Positions 6,774 through 9,228 of a stretch of DNA of 9,228 nt are shown piece by piece (position 1 is the first letter of the stretch; each line of letters starts with the position of its first letter). The translations under genes were made by a program, and so were the position numbers. This DNA comes from an uncultured Ruminococcus sp. Lineage in GTDB: Bacteria > Bacillota > Clostridia > Oscillospirales > CAG-272. The notes below the pieces were generated by a model. It did no database searches. It was not told the origin of the DNA and saw only the letters and a list, made by a program, of their open reading frames with translations. Location of the stretch: contig CADCPG010000189.1 in NCBI GenBank assembly GCA_902803255.1, positions 1 to 9,228 of the forward strand. Direction: 5' to 3'.

Positions 6774-6935
6774 GATAGCTCTCCACATAAAGTGACAGTT
6801 CGCGACATTTTCTGCCGCGCCCCAACCTCCCGCAGTGCAAAGATACGGGAGATTTCGGCGAAAGATCCTTTCCCGGGGCTTCACCGGCACCTGCCTGCCT
6901 CCGCTCCGGTAGTTATATCTTTCGCGACCTCTATC
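6774..6935 (-). promoter_or_regulatory. Lysine riboswitch (L-box) aptamer
   Basis: Read on the minus strand, P1 is GATAG (6935-6931) with CTATC (6778-6774). After P1 comes AGAGGTCGCGA, then GGTGAAG, then the GAAAGG...CTTTCGCCGAAAT block, then CTGTCAC with a short P5 (CAC/GTG) and GTGGAGAGCTATC. These follow, in order, the conserved segments of the B. subtilis lysC lysine riboswitch, including the GCCGAA and GGAGxGCTATC motifs. Further stems support it: ATCTCCCG with CGGGAGGT (13-base loop), and CGCGGCA with TGTCGCG. About 162 bases is a normal aptamer size. It starts within a few bases of the predicted transcription start and is followed by an intrinsic terminator. It makes lysine the predicted ligand of the downstream transporter. 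Confidence 0.93.
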
Positions 6936-6949
6936 GTTTGATTGCGCAT

Positions 6950-6978
6950 ATTATAACGCACAAATCGCCTTTTGTCAA
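6950..6978 (-). promoter_or_regulatory. Consensus sigma-A promoter for the lysine transporter operon
   Basis: TTGACA (6978-6973), a 17-base spacer and TATAAT (6955-6950) on the minus strand: both hexamers and the spacing are consensus. Transcription would begin near 6943, giving a leader of about 275 bases to the ATG at 6669, all explained by the riboswitch and its terminator. Such a strong promoter fits an operon whose control is exercised after initiation. Confidence 0.88.
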
Positions 6979-7026
6979 TATTTTTTCTTTTTTTCTCCCG
7001 GTTTTTCACGCAAAACGAGTCTTTTC

Positions 7027-7055
7027 TTGCATTTATCTTTAGAATATGATATAAT
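7027..7055 (+). promoter_or_regulatory. Extended -10 sigma-A-type promoter for coaE and downstream genes
   Basis: TTGCAT (7027-7032), a 17-base spacer and TATAAT (7050-7055) preceded by TGA (extended -10). A second TATAAT at 7056-7061 follows directly. Start of transcription would be near 7062-7068, leaving a leader of about 20-27 bases with AGGAGG at 7076-7081. It diverges from the transporter promoter. Confidence 0.75.
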
Positions 7056-7088
7056 TATAATGTATTTTTGTATCCAGGAGGATGTGGC

Positions 7089-7748
7089 GTGGGGATCCAG
7101 ATGACAGTTATCGGAGTAACCGGTCCCAGCGGAGCCGGAAAGTCGCTGTTCTGTTCGCGGTTCGCCGAAGCCGGCTACAGGGTGATCGACTGCGACGCCG
7201 TGTACCATGAGATGATCTCCAGGCCTTCCCGCTGCGTTGCCGAGCTCTCCCGGGAGGAGAACTTCGGCCGCGGCATACTGCTGCCCGACGGATCGGTCGA
7301 CAGACGGGCTCTGTCGCGCGAGGTCTTCGCCGGCACTCCCGAATCCGAAAAGAAGCTCGGTCTGCTCAACTCGATAACGCACAGACACGTGAGGACCAGC
7401 ATAAAGCGGCGGCTGTCGCACCCGGGCGGCAACCGGCTCGGATTCGTCATCGACGCTCCACTCCTCTTCCAGGCCGGTGTCGAAGCCGACTGCTGCCTCA
7501 CCGTGGCCGTCCTTGCATCCGGGAAGATCCGGCTCGAGCGGCTCCGCGAGCGCGACGGCCTCCCAGACTCCGATCTGCTGGCAAGGCTCGGCGCCGCGCC
7601 GCCAGACGAATGGTATTCCGGCCTTGCCGACGTCACCGTTGTGAACGACGGCTCGCCGGAGAAGCTCTTCTCAGCCGCCGACGCTATCATGAAAATGACC
7701 GGAGAAGGCCGGACACCCGAAGAAATACGGAAGGCGGTGTCGCGATGA
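7089..7748 (+). CDS. coaE: Dephospho-CoA kinase
   Basis: Catalyses the last step of coenzyme A synthesis, phosphorylating the ribose 3'-OH of dephospho-CoA with ATP. The protein is 219 residues from the GTG, slightly longer than the usual 195-210. The P-loop GPSGAGKS (12-19) opens the protein, VIDCDAVYHE (32-41) matches the family's DAD...H segment, DAPLLFQAG matches the PLLFE region of the lid, RLRERDG matches RLxxRD, and ADVTVVNDGS matches the ADxVIxNxGS end motif. The usual Gln after RI in the lid is not evident (LARLGAAP). I chose GTG at 7089 because AGGAGG (7076-7081) lies 7 bases upstream; an ATG at 7101 is the alternative and would shorten the protein by four residues. A TTG at 7068 is upstream of the ribosome binding site and rejected. 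The stop overlaps the next start by 4 bases (ATGA). Confidence 0.92.
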   Translation: MGIQMTVIGVTGPSGAGKSLFCSRFAEAGYRVIDCDAVYHEMISRPSRCVAELSREENFGRGILLPDGSVDRRALSREVFAGTPESEKKLGLLNSITHRHVRTSIKRRLSHPGGNRLGFVIDAPLLFQAGVEADCCLTVAVLASGKIRLERLRERDGLPDSDLLARLGAAPPDEWYSGLADVTVVNDGSPEKLFSAADAIMKMTGEGRTPEEIRKAVSR

Positions 7749-8323
7749 ACAGCAAGGCGAGCGTGAGGAACAGCATAGCCGTCCTCGTCATAGTGCTGCT
7801 GTCGATAGCGGGAGGATTCATTTTCGACCGAGTCGCGAAAGAGGTAAAGAGAGACAGATATCCGCGGGATTTCGAAACCGAAGTCAGATCGAGCGCCGAG
7901 GCGAACGGACTGCCCGAGAACACCGCGTTCGCCTGCATAAAGCTCCGCTCCGACTTCTCTCCCGCCCTGCTCACGGAAGGCGACAGCGGCGACATGATAG
8001 GTCTCTTTCAGCTGACCGAATCCGACTATATCAGATATTACGGCGGCGAGCCGGGTTCGTCGGGTCTTCTGTACGAGCCGGCGACGAACATCGAGACGGG
8101 CTGCAGGCTCGTGTCGGCGCTGTTCGAGAAATACGCCGGCTGGGACGAGGTCTGGGCCGCGATGTACGCGGGAGAGAGCACGGTCGACGCCTGGCTTTCG
8201 TCGGGGCTCTATTCCGACGCCTCGGGAAGGCTGAAAACGGTCCCCGACAGCGACACGGCCGACTATGTGAAGCGGATGAACGAGACACTTGAGAAGTACG
8301 AGGAGCTCTACCCTTCGAAATAG
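7745..8323 (+). CDS. Membrane-anchored lytic transglycosylase-fold protein, probably catalytically inactive
   Basis: 192 residues: an N-terminal membrane segment (11-27) with basic flanks, then an extracellular SLT-type domain. ENTAFACIKLRSDFSP (58-73) corresponds to the family's catalytic helix, usually ending xESxF, but the Glu position is R68 (codon CGC). MIGLFQLT (84-91) matches the GAxGLMQL motif, VWAAMYAGE matches the AAYNAG motif with MYAG instead of YNAG, and SDTADYVKRM near the end matches the ETxxYVxxV motif. So the fold seems kept while the catalytic Glu is lost. It starts at the ATGA overlap with coaE and is translationally coupled to it. Genes of this family follow coaE in some other Firmicutes as I recall. 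It may bind peptidoglycan or scaffold other proteins; it might also be active by an unknown residue. Confidence 0.8.
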   Translation: MNSKASVRNSIAVLVIVLLSIAGGFIFDRVAKEVKRDRYPRDFETEVRSSAEANGLPENTAFACIKLRSDFSPALLTEGDSGDMIGLFQLTESDYIRYYGGEPGSSGLLYEPATNIETGCRLVSALFEKYAGWDEVWAAMYAGESTVDAWLSSGLYSDASGRLKTVPDSDTADYVKRMNETLEKYEELYPSK

Positions 8324-8382
8324 CCGCCGGAACGGAACAATTGCAGGATTCAAATCTCATAAAGACAGAAAGCGAGAAAAAG

Positions 8383-9228
8383 ATGACACCTGAAGAGATC
8401 CGCGGACTCACATACACAAAGAAGTCCGCATACGAGCGCAAGCGCGGCGAGAACTATCTTTCCGACATCGGAGCATACGCCGAAGGATACATGAGGTTCC
8501 TCGACGAAGCCAAGACCGAGCGCGAGGCCGTCAGAGAAGCCGTACGGCTGGCCGAGGCCGCCGGCTGGAAAAAATACAACTTCGGAGACAGGATCGAGAC
8601 CGGAGGAAAATACTACTACAACAACCGCGGGAAGAACCTCTTCCTCTTTGCGGTCGGAAGCCGCCCGCTGACAGAGGGCATCCGGATCTCGGCCGCTCAC
8701 ATCGACTCACCCAGAGTCGACCTCAAGCCGGTCCCGCTGTACGAAGACGGCGGCATGTGCTTCCTCAAGACACACTATTACGGCGGCATAAGAAAATATC
8801 AGTGGACGGCGACGCCGCTCGCCCTCCGCGGCAGGATCTCCCGGAAGGACGGGACGTCCGTCGACATCCGTATCGGCGAAGACGGAAGCGGAGACCCTGT
8901 CTTTTACATCAACGACCTGCTCCCACACCTCGCCCACAAGGACGACTCGAGGCCGCTCGCCGAGGCGGTACCGGGAGAAAAGCTCAATCTGCTGGCGGGT
9001 TCCAGACCGATCCCCGGCGAATCCGACGGCATAAAGCTCAACGTGCTCGGCATACTGAACGAAAAATACGGCATTACCGAAGAGGACTTTCTCTCCGCCG
9101 AACTCTGCGCAGTCCCGTCCGGCAAGGCTCGCGACGCCGGCCTCGACCGTTCGATGATCTGCGGCTACGGCCACGACGACAAGGTCTGCGCCTACCCCGC
9201 GCTGACCGCCGTATTCGACGCCGCGGAC
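8383..9228 (+). CDS. M18-family aminopeptidase (3' end outside window)
   Basis: A zinc- or cobalt-dependent aminopeptidase of the M18 family, Clostridia/Firmicutes type, expected to release N-terminal residues from peptides in the cytoplasm. The frame is open to the window edge (282 codons; relatives run to about 460). KTEREAV (44-50) is a typical N-terminal segment. AAHIDSPRVDLK (104-115) carries metal ligand H106 and D108. KTHYYGG and KYQW follow, then DLLPHLA, GSRPIPG and KLNVLGILNEKYG, all family landmarks. GYGHDDKVCAY carries the metal-bridging Asp pair (D265, D266); I recall Gln as more common at His264. The ATG at 8383 has only a weak purine-rich site upstream. A TTG at 8341 would add 14 residues and is less likely. 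It follows the transglycosylase-like gene by 59 bases with no visible terminator, so it probably belongs to the coaE transcript. Confidence 0.93.
   Translation, partial: MTPEEIRGLTYTKKSAYERKRGENYLSDIGAYAEGYMRFLDEAKTEREAVREAVRLAEAAGWKKYNFGDRIETGGKYYYNNRGKNLFLFAVGSRPLTEGIRISAAHIDSPRVDLKPVPLYEDGGMCFLKTHYYGGIRKYQWTATPLALRGRISRKDGTSVDIRIGEDGSGDPVFYINDLLPHLAHKDDSRPLAEAVPGEKLNLLAGSRPIPGESDGIKLNVLGILNEKYGITEEDFLSAELCAVPSGKARDAGLDRSMICGYGHDDKVCAYPALTAVFDAAD

Noticed and set aside
6670..6840. An N-terminal extension of the binding protein from an ATG at 6840
   Set aside because: It would be translated through the riboswitch and terminator and would bury the signal peptide; the ATG at 6669 has a good ribosome binding site.
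7175..8353. A 392-codon open frame on the minus strand
   Set aside because: It is antisense to coaE and the transglycosylase-like gene, both of which carry clear family motifs; its own translation shows none.

Overview
The window reads as a GC-rich chromosomal segment of an anaerobic Firmicute, most likely a gut Clostridia-type lineage. The inference rests on a class-specific lysine riboswitch with an intrinsic terminator, sigma-A promoters of near-consensus quality in AT-rich islands between GC-rich genes, strong AGGAGG-type ribosome binding sites, a Clostridia-like M18 aminopeptidase, and a coaE gene overlapped by a transglycosylase-like gene. No mobile element, CRISPR array, tRNA or rRNA was seen.

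Layout. (1) Positions 1-779, minus strand: most of metF (5,10-methylenetetrahydrofolate reductase), cut at its 3' end by the window edge. (2) 780-1047: intergenic region with back-to-back promoters for metF and for the next gene. (3) 1048-4102, plus strand: a Gph-like HAD phosphatase, a sulfatase without a signal peptide, and a HAD-IIB protein that resembles eukaryotic phosphomannomutase PMM2. The last two look co-transcribed. (4) 4155-4207: a long hairpin between convergent genes. (5) 4231-6669, minus strand: a polar amino acid ABC transporter read in the order binding lipoprotein, permease, ATPase. (6) 6670-6943: its long leader, which holds a lysine riboswitch followed by an intrinsic terminator, behind a perfect TTGACA-17-TATAAT promoter. 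(7) 7027-9228, plus strand: coaE, a membrane-anchored transglycosylase-fold protein, and the first 282 codons of an M18 aminopeptidase.

The transporter is the most informative unit. The riboswitch predicts lysine as the substrate and shut-off of uptake when lysine is plentiful. The binding protein has its halves in reversed order: the segment that normally follows the first hinge comes directly after the lipobox, and the segment that normally begins the mature protein ends the chain. It reads as a natural circular permutation of a type II solute-binding protein. The transglycosylase-fold protein has Arg where the family has its catalytic Glu, so it is probably not an active lytic enzyme. The sulfatase and the PMM2-like protein may act together on a sulfated or phosphorylated sugar, but that is only inferred from gene order.
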